Below are positions 17,155 to 26,465 of a stretch of DNA of 64,000 bases, piece by piece. The DNA is taken from the NCBI GenBank assembly GCA_963735055.1, contig CAVTJN010000017.1, positions 62,001 through 126,000 on the forward strand, read 5' to 3'. The translations under genes and the position numbers were made by a program. Under the pieces are notes generated by a model, which worked only from the letters and a program-made list of their open reading frames with translations, made no database searches and was not told the origin of the DNA. The stretch's first letter is position 1, and each line of letters opens with the position of its first letter. This stretch comes from JBBITI01 sp963735055 (lineage in GTDB: Bacteria; Chloroflexota; Dehalococcoidia; Dehalococcoidales; UBA2162).

Positions 17155-18480
17155 TCACGGAGGCGAGGTGGGTTCCAGCACCAGAGTATCGGTCGAGATG
17201 GTCGTGCCTGCTTTGGTGACGGTCACGACGATGGTGTTGGTGCCGTCGGCCAACGAGACGGCGGCCGTGAAGCTCCCGTTGGCAACCGCCACCGCGCGCG
17301 GGGTGCCGTTCAGCAGTAACGTGACCTGCGTCACCGAAGGATCATTCACCGTTCCTCTTACGGTAAGTGTACGCCCCACGATATCGCCGTCTCGCAGGCT
17401 GGATATCTTCACAGTCAGCGCGACTACCTGGATGGTCACACTGTCGAAGGCTGTCACCGTCTGATTTTGTGCGCTGCCCGATGCCGTCGCCGTATTCGTC
17501 AGCGGGCCGGTCTGGACGGCCCCCAGGACATACTGAGTCTTGAATTCCCACAATTCTCCGGGGTCCAGTGCGCCATTTCCGTTGGTGTCTCCCCCCTGGT
17601 GGGCAGCGGGCCCCGCCTTGTCATCCAGGACCGAAACGCCTGATAGCGGCAGGCCGCCGGCATTGCTGACGTTGTAGGTGTAGTTGACTGTGTCCCCCTG
17701 GAATGCCGTCAGCCGGTCGGCCCGCTTCTCCACGGCAATACCGGGGACTCCGGCCGGCGGAGTTGTGACCACTGGCGGAGACGTTGTCGCCGCGGTCGTT
17801 GCCGTGGCAACTGGCGTTGGCGCTATTGTCATTGCTTCGGGCTGGCCCGGCGGGCTCCCCGGCCGGGTGACAGACTGCTGGCCCGGCGGGATCTTGACCT
17901 CAACCCCCTGAGCGATTACGCTGATCGCACCTTCCACATTACCCACGGTGGTCGTGCCGTCGAGAGCTACCTCCACCAACATTGTGCTGCCTCTGACTGC
18001 AGCGATGGCCGCCTTGGTCTCTATCTCATACCTGGAAGCCGGATCGACCAGCTTCTTGACCCGGCTCATCGTCCGGCCGACCTCCTGCTTAAGTCTGATC
18101 GACGTGGCCGTCCCTTCTGCCACGTTGAGTTCGCTGAGACTGACTTCAGTTGTGCCGGAAAGCTCGACCGTGCTCCCTTCAAAGAACGTGACCGTAGCCG
18201 TGCCGGTCGCGTCTGTCCTTACCGAATCCCCGGGGTCAAGAGTCATGCCGACCTTCCCTGCCGTCCACTCACCGCTACCCGATTTCCTCACGAATACGTT
18301 CCCGCCGGCGATCGATAGGATCGACCGTGGGCTGGCGGCTATCGTGCCCTCGGGATCGCCGGCAGCCGCCGCGACTCCATCTGGGGTCGAAGCCCCACCG
18401 CATCCCCCCGCGGTAGTGCCCAGGGCAACAAGTGATACTGCCATGACCAGGACTTTGCGAATGAAAGAACTTCTAATCAA
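17155..18480 (-). CDS. FecR-domain secreted protein with DUF11-like and Ig-like repeats
   Basis: About 441 residues from TTG at 18480. That start is preferred because a TGCTATATT promoter at 18526 overlaps the longer GTG start at 18525, and a good signal peptide begins there (IRSSFIRKVLVMAVSLVALG, then TTAGGC). The FecR domain (about 45-200) has LDPGDSVRTDATGTATVTFF and SRYEIETKAAIAAVRGSTML. A Thr/Pro-rich linker precedes a DUF11-type domain (GDTVNYTYNVSNAGGLPLSG, GALDPGELWEF) and a C-terminal Ig-like domain (SSLRDGDIVGRTLTVRGTV). It would be an extracellular lipoprotein. It is convergent with the PycTM-like gene (18 bases between stops) and divergent from the CHASE2 cyclase. Confidence 0.85.
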   Translation of the reverse strand: MIRSSFIRKVLVMAVSLVALGTTAGGCGGASTPDGVAAAAGDPEGTIAASPRSILSIAGGNVFVRKSGSGEWTAGKVGMTLDPGDSVRTDATGTATVTFFEGSTVELSGTTEVSLSELNVAEGTATSIRLKQEVGRTMSRVKKLVDPASRYEIETKAAIAAVRGSTMLVEVALDGTTTVGNVEGAISVIAQGVEVKIPPGQQSVTRPGSPPGQPEAMTIAPTPVATATTAATTSPPVVTTPPAGVPGIAVEKRADRLTAFQGDTVNYTYNVSNAGGLPLSGVSVLDDKAGPAAHQGGDTNGNGALDPGELWEFKTQYVLGAVQTGPLTNTATASGSAQNQTVTAFDSVTIQVVALTVKISSLRDGDIVGRTLTVRGTVNDPSVTQVTLLLNGTPRAVAVANGSFTAAVSLADGTNTIVVTVTKAGTTISTDTLVLEPTSPP

Positions 18481-18525
18481 TGCCTGGCCTCGCTCCGATT
18501 CAGGGGTAGTTGGGAAGTCGGGCAC

Positions 18526-18534
18526 AATATAGCA
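18526..18534 (-). promoter_or_regulatory. Extended -10 promoter (TGCTATATT) of FecR gene
   Basis: TGCTATATT on the minus strand, 46 bases before the TTG start at 18480. It resembles the TGCTATAAT sites elsewhere in the window. Confidence 0.4.
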
Positions 18535-18706
18535 TCAGCCATGTTCCGTGTCAATCGTCAGTGGACCGACCGTTGACCGTCAGGGCGCCGGTTGGCCGTC
18601 TCTTCAGAAGCCCTTTGCCGTTGACAGTGGGGAAGTCCGCCCCTACCGGCGTCCCCGGGATCAAGGGAGATAGCATGGCCTTGGGCAATGTGGTATCGTA
18701 CTGAGC

Positions 18707-20563
18707 ATGCACAGTCGATGGATGTTCACGCTGCCCGGGAGGTGGAGACCGAAACAGCGTAGACGTTTTCAACATGGCCTGGTATTGCTCGGAACGGGAG
18801 GCTTCCTCTGCCTCTTGTTCGCTCTTGTACAGCCATTCCACACCATCAGCCGGTGGGCATCCGACCAGCTTCTTGAGGCAGATACCCCCAGTCCCAACAT
18901 CGTCATTGTAGGCATTGATGACAAAAGTCTGGAAACGTACGGACGATGGTCAACCTGGCCACGGACCGTTCATGCCCAGGCGGTCAATAATCTCGGCAAA
19001 GCCGGTGCCTCAACCATCGGTTTTGACATTGTCTTTGCTGACTCATCGCCGGATGACGACGGCCTTGCGGCTGCCATCAAGGAGACTGGCAATGTAGTGC
19101 TGGCAGGAGCCGGCGTTGACCCGCTTCCCTCAGAAGGAACCGGGGTCGCCTACGGTGACTTTCTGGCACCATCTATTGTGCTGTTGGAAGCCGGCCGTGG
19201 AATTGGCCACGTCAACGTTGTGTCTGATACTGACGGCAAAGTGCGACGGCTACCCCTCGTCATCAGTCTCGCCGACGGGCGGACTTATCCGGCCCTCAGC
19301 GTTGCCATGCTTCTCTCTCTCTTCAACATGTCTCTCCCTTCGAGTTACGTGCCTCATGACGGCCAACTGGATTTGCTCGCTCGGGCGATTCCCGTTGATC
19401 CCTCCAGCAACCTGCGGATCAACTTCGCCGTCGACGGCAGCAACCTGCCGTACATCTCGTACGCCGATGTGGTAGCGGATCAGTTTGACGCCTCAATGGT
19501 CCGTAACAAGATTGTGCTGGTGGGGATGACTGCCACCGGCGAGATCGATGCGTGGCAGACTCCTGTCTCGGAAGGAAAGCTACCGGGAGTGTTTATTCAT
19601 GCCGCGGCGATGGATACCATATTGAGACAGCGGTTCCTGGTCGAAGCTGACAATCGGACTACCGTCTCGATGATGCTTCTACTGTGCATAATCTGCGTCT
19701 TTGCTCTGCCCCGGTTCGGGACATGGTACTGGACGGACCTGCTGAAGGGGACGGGCCTTGTCACTGGTCTTCTTGTTGCCAACGCGGTCGCCGGTTCGGT
19801 CGCTGCCGGCAGCGGTCACCTCTTGAACGTGCTCTATCCGTCATTGACTCTTGTCGGATTGTACGTGAGCAATCTGCTCTACGTCGTTGTCAGAGAGCAG
19901 TCCGACAAGAAATTCGTCAAAGCGCTATTCGGCCGCTACGTGTCGTCCCCGGTATCACGGACGCTGGTGAACTTGGCGGCCGAGGGCAGGCTGGCCCTCG
20001 GCGGCGAAGAACGGGAAGTGACTATCCTGTTCGCCGACATACGGAACTTCACCCAGATAAGTGAACGAATGACTCCGGACGCGGTCGTCAAGATGATCAA
20101 CTTCTGCCTCCCGTTCATTATCGATGCGGTAGCCAACAATGGCGGAATGGTCAATAAGTTTGCCGGCGATTCAATAATGGCCGTGTGGAATGCTCCGCAA
20201 TCTCAACCCGACCACGCGTGGCTAGCAGTGAAAGCCGCTCTGGAGGCCCAGATTGAGATGGACCGGATCGGTGCCGCTGATCCAGGGTCGGTTACCGTGC
20301 GGTTCGGGATCGGCGTCAACACCGGCAAGGCCTTGGCGGGAAATGTCGGCACCGCCGGAAGGTCCGAATACACTGTGATTGGGGACGCCGTCAACCTGGC
20401 CTCACGGATCTGTGGTTCAGCCCCGGGTGGGGAAACATGGATCGGTCCCGATACCTATGAGCAGGTAAACCTTCGAGTGGAAGCGGATGCCTTGGAACCA
20501 CAGTCATTCAAAGGAAAGACCAGGCCTGTTCCGGTCTTCCGGGTAACCGGACTGCGGACGTAA
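18707..20563 (+). CDS. CHASE2-domain class III adenylate/guanylate cyclase
   Basis: 618 residues. An N-terminal membrane helix (about 24-46) leads to an extracytoplasmic CHASE2 domain (about 50-320; IVIVGIDDKSLETYGRW, ASTIGFDIVFAD, VFIHAAAMDTILR). Three membrane helices follow (about 325-400), then a cytoplasmic cyclase domain (about 440-610). Catalytic motifs are ILFADIRNFTQISE (metal-binding Asp), KFAGDSIMAVW and GRSEYTVIGDAVNLASRI. This is the usual architecture of CHASE2 adenylate cyclases, which make cAMP (or cGMP) in response to an external signal. FecR-domain genes are frequent neighbours of CHASE2 proteins, and one lies divergently at 18480. Purine specificity was not determined. Confidence 0.92.
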   Translation: MHSRWMFTLPGRWRPKQRRRFQHGLVLLGTGGFLCLLFALVQPFHTISRWASDQLLEADTPSPNIVIVGIDDKSLETYGRWSTWPRTVHAQAVNNLGKAGASTIGFDIVFADSSPDDDGLAAAIKETGNVVLAGAGVDPLPSEGTGVAYGDFLAPSIVLLEAGRGIGHVNVVSDTDGKVRRLPLVISLADGRTYPALSVAMLLSLFNMSLPSSYVPHDGQLDLLARAIPVDPSSNLRINFAVDGSNLPYISYADVVADQFDASMVRNKIVLVGMTATGEIDAWQTPVSEGKLPGVFIHAAAMDTILRQRFLVEADNRTTVSMMLLLCIICVFALPRFGTWYWTDLLKGTGLVTGLLVANAVAGSVAAGSGHLLNVLYPSLTLVGLYVSNLLYVVVREQSDKKFVKALFGRYVSSPVSRTLVNLAAEGRLALGGEEREVTILFADIRNFTQISERMTPDAVVKMINFCLPFIIDAVANNGGMVNKFAGDSIMAVWNAPQSQPDHAWLAVKAALEAQIEMDRIGAADPGSVTVRFGIGVNTGKALAGNVGTAGRSEYTVIGDAVNLASRICGSAPGGETWIGPDTYEQVNLRVEADALEPQSFKGKTRPVPVFRVTGLRT

Positions 20564-20612
20564 TCGGGCGGCTTGCCTTTGAGTGTCGTATTTCGGCGGT
20601 TTGCCGTGGGCA

Positions 20613-21518
20613 TTACCATAAGAGACCGTACGCCCGCCGAACGGCGTCTGTCCGAGCACCGGAAATTACCGACTCGTCGACTCGCCCATGGCCGCTGCCG
20701 GGCGAATCGATCTTCCGGCAGCCGCCTTCGATGACATCGCGAACTTCGTCGTTGACCCGGCCGTTCCCGTTTTCATCAATGACCAAGCCGAATACCGATG
20801 CCGCCAGGCCGCTGACGTACGCAGCCGCCGACGATGTACCGCTTTCGTAGCCGTATGTGTTCCCGGGAAGCGTCGAATATATTCGAAAACCTGGGGCCGC
20901 AACATCAATCCAATCGCCGGAGTTGGACAGCGGCAGTAAGGTATCGTCCTGTCCGGTCGCGCTTACGGCAATGCAGTTTCGGTAGTAGGCCGGATAGCAA
21001 GGGGCCGTCGTGGCGCGGTTGCCGGCGGCCGCGATGATCAAGGCTCCGTGTCTCCAGGCATACTCGACGGCCTGTTCCAACTCTGGAGAAGAGGCTTCCA
21101 GTTCCAGGCTTATGTTGATCACCATCGCTCCGTGGTCAGTGGCCCACTCAATACCGCGGGCAACCGCCATGGCACGGCAGGCGCCGTCGTCGCTTGCCAC
21201 CTTCACGTTCATGAGCTTGATTTGGGGACCGGCGCCGGCGGTGCCGGTCTCGGTGTTGTTGGAGCCGGCTATTATCCCTGCCACATGAGTACCGTGGCCG
21301 TTCCGATCGTCAGCGTTCGGACCGTCAGTGAAGTTGACTTCTGAAGTGACCCTGCCGGCGAGGTCCTTGTGGTTCCGGTCTATCCCGGTGTCAAGGACGG
21401 CCACCACCACTTCCCCAGCGCCTCCAGCTTGATTGGATTCGTAGCCAATACCTGAAGCAGCAGACGGCGCGAGCAGGTTACCGGCGATCAACGCGGTTAC
21501 GAGCAAGAGTGCCCTCAT
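20613..21518 (-). CDS. Secreted subtilisin-like serine protease (S8)
   Basis: About 301 residues from the ATG at 21518, chosen because a Sec signal peptide begins there (MRALLLVTALIAGNLLAPSA). The catalytic triad is visible: Asp in VVAVLDTGIDRNHKD, His in NGHGTHVAGIIAGS and Ser in SGTSSAAAYVSGLAAS. The oxyanion Asn is in AAAGNRATT. Six cysteines suggest disulfides outside the cell. The frame stays open further upstream to 21671, but that extension overlaps the promoter region of the divergent oxidoreductase gene and lacks a signal. It is convergent with the cyclase at 18707. Substrate unknown. Confidence 0.9.
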   Translation of the reverse strand: MRALLLVTALIAGNLLAPSAASGIGYESNQAGGAGEVVVAVLDTGIDRNHKDLAGRVTSEVNFTDGPNADDRNGHGTHVAGIIAGSNNTETGTAGAGPQIKLMNVKVASDDGACRAMAVARGIEWATDHGAMVINISLELEASSPELEQAVEYAWRHGALIIAAAGNRATTAPCYPAYYRNCIAVSATGQDDTLLPLSNSGDWIDVAAPGFRIYSTLPGNTYGYESGTSSAAAYVSGLAASVFGLVIDENGNGRVNDEVRDVIEGGCRKIDSPGSGHGRVDESVISGARTDAVRRAYGLLW

Positions 21519-21652
21519 TGAATACAATGCTACGTACGAGCCGGGCCGTCCCGGAATGGCTCGATAGTAGGGGAAGTGCCGGCCATCGGTCATGGTACTT
21601 GTGGTCGGTGGCGCTGTCGGCAACCCTGACCTCCAGGGCCCTTCTTCATGTG

Positions 21653-21661
21653 TGCTATAAT
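21653..21661 (+). promoter_or_regulatory. Extended -10 promoter (TGCTATAAT) of molybdopterin oxidoreductase
   Basis: TGCTATAAT on the plus strand, 46 bases before the ATG at 21707. No convincing -35 box is seen, which is common for extended -10 promoters. Confidence 0.5.
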
Positions 21662-21706
21662 CGTCGTGCACTGGCGGTTCGGTGGGTGCACAACAAGGAG
21701 GGATCG

Positions 21707-23929
21707 ATGTCCGGGGATGACCTTGAACTGAAACCGACGGTATGTTTCTGGTGCAAGGCAGAATGCGGGCTTCTGGCGCATGTGAGAAACGGCCGGCTCT
21801 TGAAGCTTGAAGAGGATCCGGACTGGCCGATCAAGTGTCATCCACCAACCAGGGGGTGCGCGCGGCGTAAGGCGGCCGTCGAGTACTTCTACCATCCCGG
21901 CCGCGTCAACTATCCGCTGAAGCGGGTGGGGGAACGCGGCGAAGGCAGATGGCAGAAGATCTCCTGGCAGGATGCCCTCGACGAGATCGCGGCCAGACTG
22001 GACACCCTTCGCGACAGGTATGGTGCGGAGACTCTGGCCGCCTCCGGCGGCACCGCCCGCACCCACGACGAGTACCGGGCCCGATTTTTCAATCTGTTCG
22101 GCTCTCCTAACCTGCTCGGCCAGGAACGCATCTGCTTCGGGCCGCGTTCCATAGTCGCCGACGCCGTTACCGGCATGTTCCCGAACTACGCCGTGAGTAA
22201 GGACACCAACTGTGTCCTTCTGCTCGGGTCCGAGCCCTTCAAGGCGCGACCCATGGCGGCAAAAGCTATCCTTGAAGCAAAGAAACGGGGCGCCAAGATG
22301 ATCGTGGTCGATCCCTGCCAGAGTCAGTCCGCCAGAATGGCGGACATCTGGCTACCGCTGCGACCGGGGACCGACTCGGCGTTACTTCTCGGGATGATTC
22401 GGATAGTTATCGACGAGAACCTGTACGACAGGAACTTCGTTGAGAAATGGTGCCATGGATTCGATGAGCTGAGAGAGCGTCTCAATGACTATCCTGTCGA
22501 CAGGGTGTCCGGCATCACCGGGCTTCCATCAGATCTGATACACCGCGCCGCCGTCATGTATGCTTCAAACGGACCGGCCTGCTGCATTGAAGGGATGGGA
22601 CTGGAGCATTCCTTCTCGTCAACGCAGGCACTCCACGCCCGCTGGATACTGTCCGCGTTGTGCGGCAATATCGATGTCAGGGGCGGCGAAACGCAGATGG
22701 GTCCGCCGGGCTACGTGCCGACGCGCGACATGGAATTGTGGGAACGACTGCCGGAATCGCAATGGCAGAAGATGATCGGCGCACAGCGATTCCGTCTTTC
22801 CAGCTACGACGCCCAGAAGATAATCAACACCAACATCGTCAGAGTCTGGGGCAAACCGGTCAATGAGATGTTCCATCAGTGTCAGTCTCATACACCGAGT
22901 GGCTACCGTACCATCGTCAGCGGCGATCCCTATCCCATCACGGCACTGATCACCACTCACAGCAATCCCATGGTGACTGAGATCACCACCAAGTCAGTAT
23001 ACGAAGCCCTCACCAGTTCCAACCTGCAACTGTATGTGGTCAACGATTTCTTCATGACGCCGAGTGCCGAACTGGCGGACTACGTACTTCCGATGGCGAC
23101 CTGGCTGGAGCGCCCGGACTTATGGTCGTTCAGCGACTACGGTACCTATATCTGGGCTCATGAAGCAGCTGTCCCTCATATTGTCCCGGGATGTTATGAG
23201 CATTACCGGGACTTCGACGTCTGGCGTGACCTCGGGGTCCGGCTGGGTCAGGCCCAGGACTGGCCCTGGCTGACCCTAGAGGACGCGCTCGATTACCGGC
23301 TTAAGCCCCTGGGTTATTCGCTGAAGACCTTTCCCAGAGTCATAATGCGCGAGATCGTCGAGAAGAAATACGAAAAGCAGGGCTTTGCTACTACCACCGG
23401 CAAAGTCGAATTCTACTCGACCGTCCTCGAGAAGCTCGGCTTTGATCCCTTGCCGAAATACCTTGTCCCGCCTGAGAGCCGGGACGGCGATCCGGAACTG
23501 GCCAGGGCGTATCCCTACACCCTGATCGATGGCCGCAGGATACTGTACTACTATCACTCCGAGTGGCGCCAGGTGCCATCGGTTCGCCGACATCATCCGG
23601 ACCCGATCGTGAGAGTGCATCCCGAGACCGCGGGCAGAGAGGGCGTCAAAGACGGCGACTGGATATGGATCGAAACCAAACGCGGCCGCATAAGGCAGAA
23701 GGTCGAGCTGTTCGACAAGATGGCCCCGGATATCATCGATGCCGAGCACGGCTGGTGGTTTCCCGAGATGCCCGGCCCCAAGCCTTCGCTGCACGGCGCG
23801 TTCGAGTCCAATATCAACGTGTGCATGAGCGATGATCCGGACCAATGCAACCCCGAGATCGGATCCTACCCGCTGCGAACAGCTCTATGCCGGATCTCAA
23901 GGGCGGAGCCCCCAGTTCACTGCATCTAA
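21707..23929 (+). CDS. Molybdopterin oxidoreductase, DMSO-reductase family catalytic subunit
   Basis: 740 residues from the ATG at 21707 (RBS AAGGAGGGA). The N-terminus has the [4Fe-4S] ligands Cys13-x2-Cys16-x3-Cys20 and a fourth at about Cys51 (TRGCARRKA). The usual family blocks follow: WQKISWQDALDEIAARL, a long molybdopterin domain with VLLLGSEPFKARP and MIVVDPCQSQSARMADIWLP, and a C-terminal molydopterin-dinucleotide-binding domain (RVHPETAGREGVKDGDWIWI). No Tat signal is present, so the enzyme appears cytoplasmic. No separate FeS or membrane subunit is adjacent. It could be a formate-dehydrogenase-like, hydratase-like or hydroxylase-like member; the substrate cannot be assigned. The last residues (HCI and stop) overlap the start of a repeat element. 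Confidence 0.9.
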   Translation: MSGDDLELKPTVCFWCKAECGLLAHVRNGRLLKLEEDPDWPIKCHPPTRGCARRKAAVEYFYHPGRVNYPLKRVGERGEGRWQKISWQDALDEIAARLDTLRDRYGAETLAASGGTARTHDEYRARFFNLFGSPNLLGQERICFGPRSIVADAVTGMFPNYAVSKDTNCVLLLGSEPFKARPMAAKAILEAKKRGAKMIVVDPCQSQSARMADIWLPLRPGTDSALLLGMIRIVIDENLYDRNFVEKWCHGFDELRERLNDYPVDRVSGITGLPSDLIHRAAVMYASNGPACCIEGMGLEHSFSSTQALHARWILSALCGNIDVRGGETQMGPPGYVPTRDMELWERLPESQWQKMIGAQRFRLSSYDAQKIINTNIVRVWGKPVNEMFHQCQSHTPSGYRTIVSGDPYPITALITTHSNPMVTEITTKSVYEALTSSNLQLYVVNDFFMTPSAELADYVLPMATWLERPDLWSFSDYGTYIWAHEAAVPHIVPGCYEHYRDFDVWRDLGVRLGQAQDWPWLTLEDALDYRLKPLGYSLKTFPRVIMREIVEKKYEKQGFATTTGKVEFYSTVLEKLGFDPLPKYLVPPESRDGDPELARAYPYTLIDGRRILYYYHSEWRQVPSVRRHHPDPIVRVHPETAGREGVKDGDWIWIETKRGRIRQKVELFDKMAPDIIDAEHGWWFPEMPGPKPSLHGAFESNINVCMSDDPDQCNPEIGSYPLRTALCRISRAEPPVHCI

Positions 23930-24130
23930 CGCTTCGTCAAATGTCTCTGCACCTGGCGTCACAATCAGCGCCCTTCGACCCCAATCCGCTTCCTTCGACG
24001 GGCTCAGGACGAGCGGATTGGACAAGCAAACTCTGGTGTCTGAGTCGGCGGCCTCCGACGTGAGAAAGACGACCACCTTCGGAGGGTGAGCGGAATCGGA
24101 CGATAGCGCTTCTTGGGATGCGCGACACTA
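23914..24130. mobile_element. MITE-like element, family 1, copy A
   Basis: About 217 bases with imperfect inverted ends: AGTTCACTGCATCTAACG on the left, and TTAGTGTCGCGCATCC (read inwards from the right). The interior shares GACGACCACCTTCGGAGGGT with the copy at 51993, and that copy, like this one, carries AACGCTTCGT at the equivalent end. It overlaps the 3' ends of both flanking genes: the TAA of the oxidoreductase and the TAG of the UroD-like gene lie inside its ends. No transposase is encoded. Confidence 0.65.
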
Positions 24131-25480
24131 ATACCTGCCGTATTTCTCTACGGAGTCTCTCAGCGCCCTCACGTTTTCCGGCCTGGTGTGGCGTGTCAGT
24201 GCTGCTCCCGGGCTTATGATGAATCCTCCGCCCTTTCCGCACACCTTTATCAGTTTGCGGCAGTACTCTTCCACGTCCTGTGGCGAGCCCACCTGCATCA
24301 TGGAGGATGGGACGTTGCCCGAAATGCAGCAGTGGGTGCCTACGATATCTTTGGCGCGAAATATGTCCGATTGCTCAAAGCGTAATATGACCTTCCCCCT
24401 CGGCAACTCGAGGAAGTATTCCAGGCGGGCATCGCAGGGGCCCTCGAGATAGACCGATGGAATGAACCCCAGATCGATGGTTGCCTGCAGGGCTTTTTTC
24501 CAGGTCGGCCAGCAGAAGGTTTCAAATTGCTTTTTTGATAGAAAACCGTCCGAACTCCAGTGGGTGATACCGCCGCTGACTCTTCTCGGGTATCCTTTGG
24601 CAGCCGGGTCAGCCGGTGTTGCCCTCGCCAGCCGCCATTCCAGTACTCTTTGGCAGGCAACCAGTAGCTTTTCAGGCCGCTTGAACATGTCGTCCACTAT
24701 GCCTTTCATCCCCCTCAACTGGTCGGCAATCCAGTCGAAGGGCTGGGCGGTGCCGGAGGCAAATCCGCTGCAGACGCCTCCCGAGTAGCTCACGGGCGGA
24801 AAACCGAAATGGGTCATGTCTTCGGCGGCGCTGGACTGAAAATGCTCCTGCTGCTGCCCGGTCTGCGCCACTTTCTGAGCCATTTCCCTGAGTTCCCTGT
24901 TGGCCAGTATGGGAGTCATCGAGAAGAATCCGGGCACGTTGCCCGCCAGATTCTGTCCCAGCGGAGGGAGGATCCCGGACAGGGGCGCCAGCGCTCCCAG
25001 AGTCCGGGGAAGGTAGTAACGCAACATGAAATCGGTAGGGTCGGTGATGAAGATGTCGTACTCTTCGGCTTTCATGTTCTCGGCGTCGAGGAACTGAAGA
25101 CTGCTGTCCGGCGGGAGGTTCCCTCCGGGCCAGCGCATTTGTCTTACGTCGATGGTCTCCAGACCAAGACCGGACATGAGGGCACCTGCCGGACTCCCAC
25201 ACATATCCGGCTCAAAATCTACCGCCGCCCTGATAAAAGCCTCTTTGAATATCCCCGGCTCATAAAACGCCGCGGAGGGAGATATGCCCGAATACCGGTT
25301 AACGAATTCTCCGATCGCGAGGTTGATCGGTACCCGGTCCGGCTCCTTCAGGTTGACGGCATCGGTGACTCTCTTTTCCCTTTCCGAGTAAAGCTGTTCA
25401 ACAGACTTCCCGTGTTTCCTTTCGATCTCAGCGATTGTCTTCGCGGTGAACTGCGTTTCACTTGAAACACGGTCGGTCAT
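24128..25480 (-). CDS. UroD-like (uroporphyrinogen decarboxylase family) methyltransferase, paralogue 1
   Basis: 450 residues from the ATG at 25480 (RBS GGGAGGG). Family features: EREKRVTDAVNLKEPDRVPI at the N-terminus, WPGG and YDIFITDPTDF midway, and a C-terminal barrel with CISGNVPSSMMQVGSPQDVE, then KGGGFIISPGAAL and PENVRALRD. Heme-type UroD is about 350 residues, so this longer form fits the MtaA/CmuA-like branch, which moves methyl groups between corrinoid proteins and thiols. No corrinoid protein gene is adjacent. It is 81 bases downstream of a short-chain dehydrogenase gene and in the same orientation as the second paralogue at 26466, suggesting one operon. The TAG stop lies in a repeat element. 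Confidence 0.88.
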   Translation of the reverse strand: MTDRVSSETQFTAKTIAEIERKHGKSVEQLYSEREKRVTDAVNLKEPDRVPINLAIGEFVNRYSGISPSAAFYEPGIFKEAFIRAAVDFEPDMCGSPAGALMSGLGLETIDVRQMRWPGGNLPPDSSLQFLDAENMKAEEYDIFITDPTDFMLRYYLPRTLGALAPLSGILPPLGQNLAGNVPGFFSMTPILANRELREMAQKVAQTGQQQEHFQSSAAEDMTHFGFPPVSYSGGVCSGFASGTAQPFDWIADQLRGMKGIVDDMFKRPEKLLVACQRVLEWRLARATPADPAAKGYPRRVSGGITHWSSDGFLSKKQFETFCWPTWKKALQATIDLGFIPSVYLEGPCDARLEYFLELPRGKVILRFEQSDIFRAKDIVGTHCCISGNVPSSMMQVGSPQDVEEYCRKLIKVCGKGGGFIISPGAALTRHTRPENVRALRDSVEKYGRY

Positions 25481-25560
25481 CCTGGATCCCTCCCACACCG
25501 TAGTAAATAGAGATCGGCGGCCAACATCCGCTCCCGATACGTTGAATAGCTCCAGGCAAC

Positions 25561-26331
25561 CTACCGTCCGCCGGCGACTGACAAGAGATGTCCGGTCACA
25601 TATGATGCGGCTTCGGATGAGAGGTAGACGCATGCCCATCCAATGTCTTCGGGCGTCCCCAGTCTGCCCAACGGCACTCGCTTTTCGGCTGCAGCCCTGA
25701 TTTCGGGGTCTCTGAAGTTGGAATAGACCATGCTGACAGGGTGCAGAGTCTGGCCCGGCACCACGCAGTTGACGCGGATACCGTAGGGAGCAAGCGCCAT
25801 GGCGAAGGTCACCGTCAGACTGTTTACCCCCGACTTCGCCGCGCTGTAGGCGGGAGCGGCCTCACTTCCGGGCGCGGGCGTGCTCGACGTGCTGGATATG
25901 TTGATGATACTTCCCCGGGTCCGCTTCTCCCGCATCACTTTGCTCGCGGCCTGACATCCCAAAAATGTCGTCTTCAAATTCTCTCTGAGCATGGCATCCC
26001 ACCCATTGTCCGCCATATCGATGCTGTCCCATTGGGTCGGCGTCCCGACGTTGTTGACCCAGATGTCGATCCGGCCGAACTCGGCGACCGCCTGTTCAGC
26101 CACCGCTTTGACCTGAGCCGCCTCTCTGGCGTCAAACTGGATGCCTATCGACCGCCGCGACCTGGCTTTGATCTCGGCCACGGTCTCGTCTATCTGCGTT
26201 TGCGTGCGGGCCGTCACCACCACATCGGCGCCTGCTTCGGCCATACACAGGGCGATTCCTTTGCCGATGCTCCGGCCGCTACCGGTGATGACCGCCACTT
26301 TGCCGTTGAGGGCGAAGATTTCTGTTCCCAT
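25561..26331 (-). CDS. Short-chain dehydrogenase/reductase (SDR)
   Basis: 256 residues, standard for classical SDRs, from the ATG at 26331 with AAGGAG upstream. The NAD(P)-binding motif TGSGRSIGKG lies near residues 16-25, NNVG near 96 and the catalytic Ser in NISSTSS. Tyr and Lys form AYSAAKSG near 160. The C-terminus has VTGHLLSVAGGR. A basic residue (TARTQTQ) follows the second strand, which favours NADP(H) weakly. It lies between two UroD-like genes in one leftward transcription unit, so it may oxidise or reduce a metabolite in the same pathway. Substrate unknown. Confidence 0.9.
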   Translation of the reverse strand: MGTEIFALNGKVAVITGSGRSIGKGIALCMAEAGADVVVTARTQTQIDETVAEIKARSRRSIGIQFDAREAAQVKAVAEQAVAEFGRIDIWVNNVGTPTQWDSIDMADNGWDAMLRENLKTTFLGCQAASKVMREKRTRGSIINISSTSSTPAPGSEAAPAYSAAKSGVNSLTVTFAMALAPYGIRVNCVVPGQTLHPVSMVYSNFRDPEIRAAAEKRVPLGRLGTPEDIGWACVYLSSEAASYVTGHLLSVAGGR

Positions 26332-26465
26332 TGCAGACTCCTTTTTGCCGGTGTTCGACCGCATTCTGCGATCATGTCCCGAGCTCGATGCACAGCCAAT
26401 CGCTCCACCGCCGTGATACCCGATCGGGCCATACGGCCAATCAAGGGCTGTGGGGCCTCGCCGAA

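Noticed and set aside
16591..20563. Complete Pycsar anti-phage system
   Set aside because: The only cyclase is a membrane CHASE2 type on the other side of an opposite-strand gene. Pycsar cyclases that I know of are soluble and adjacent to the effector.
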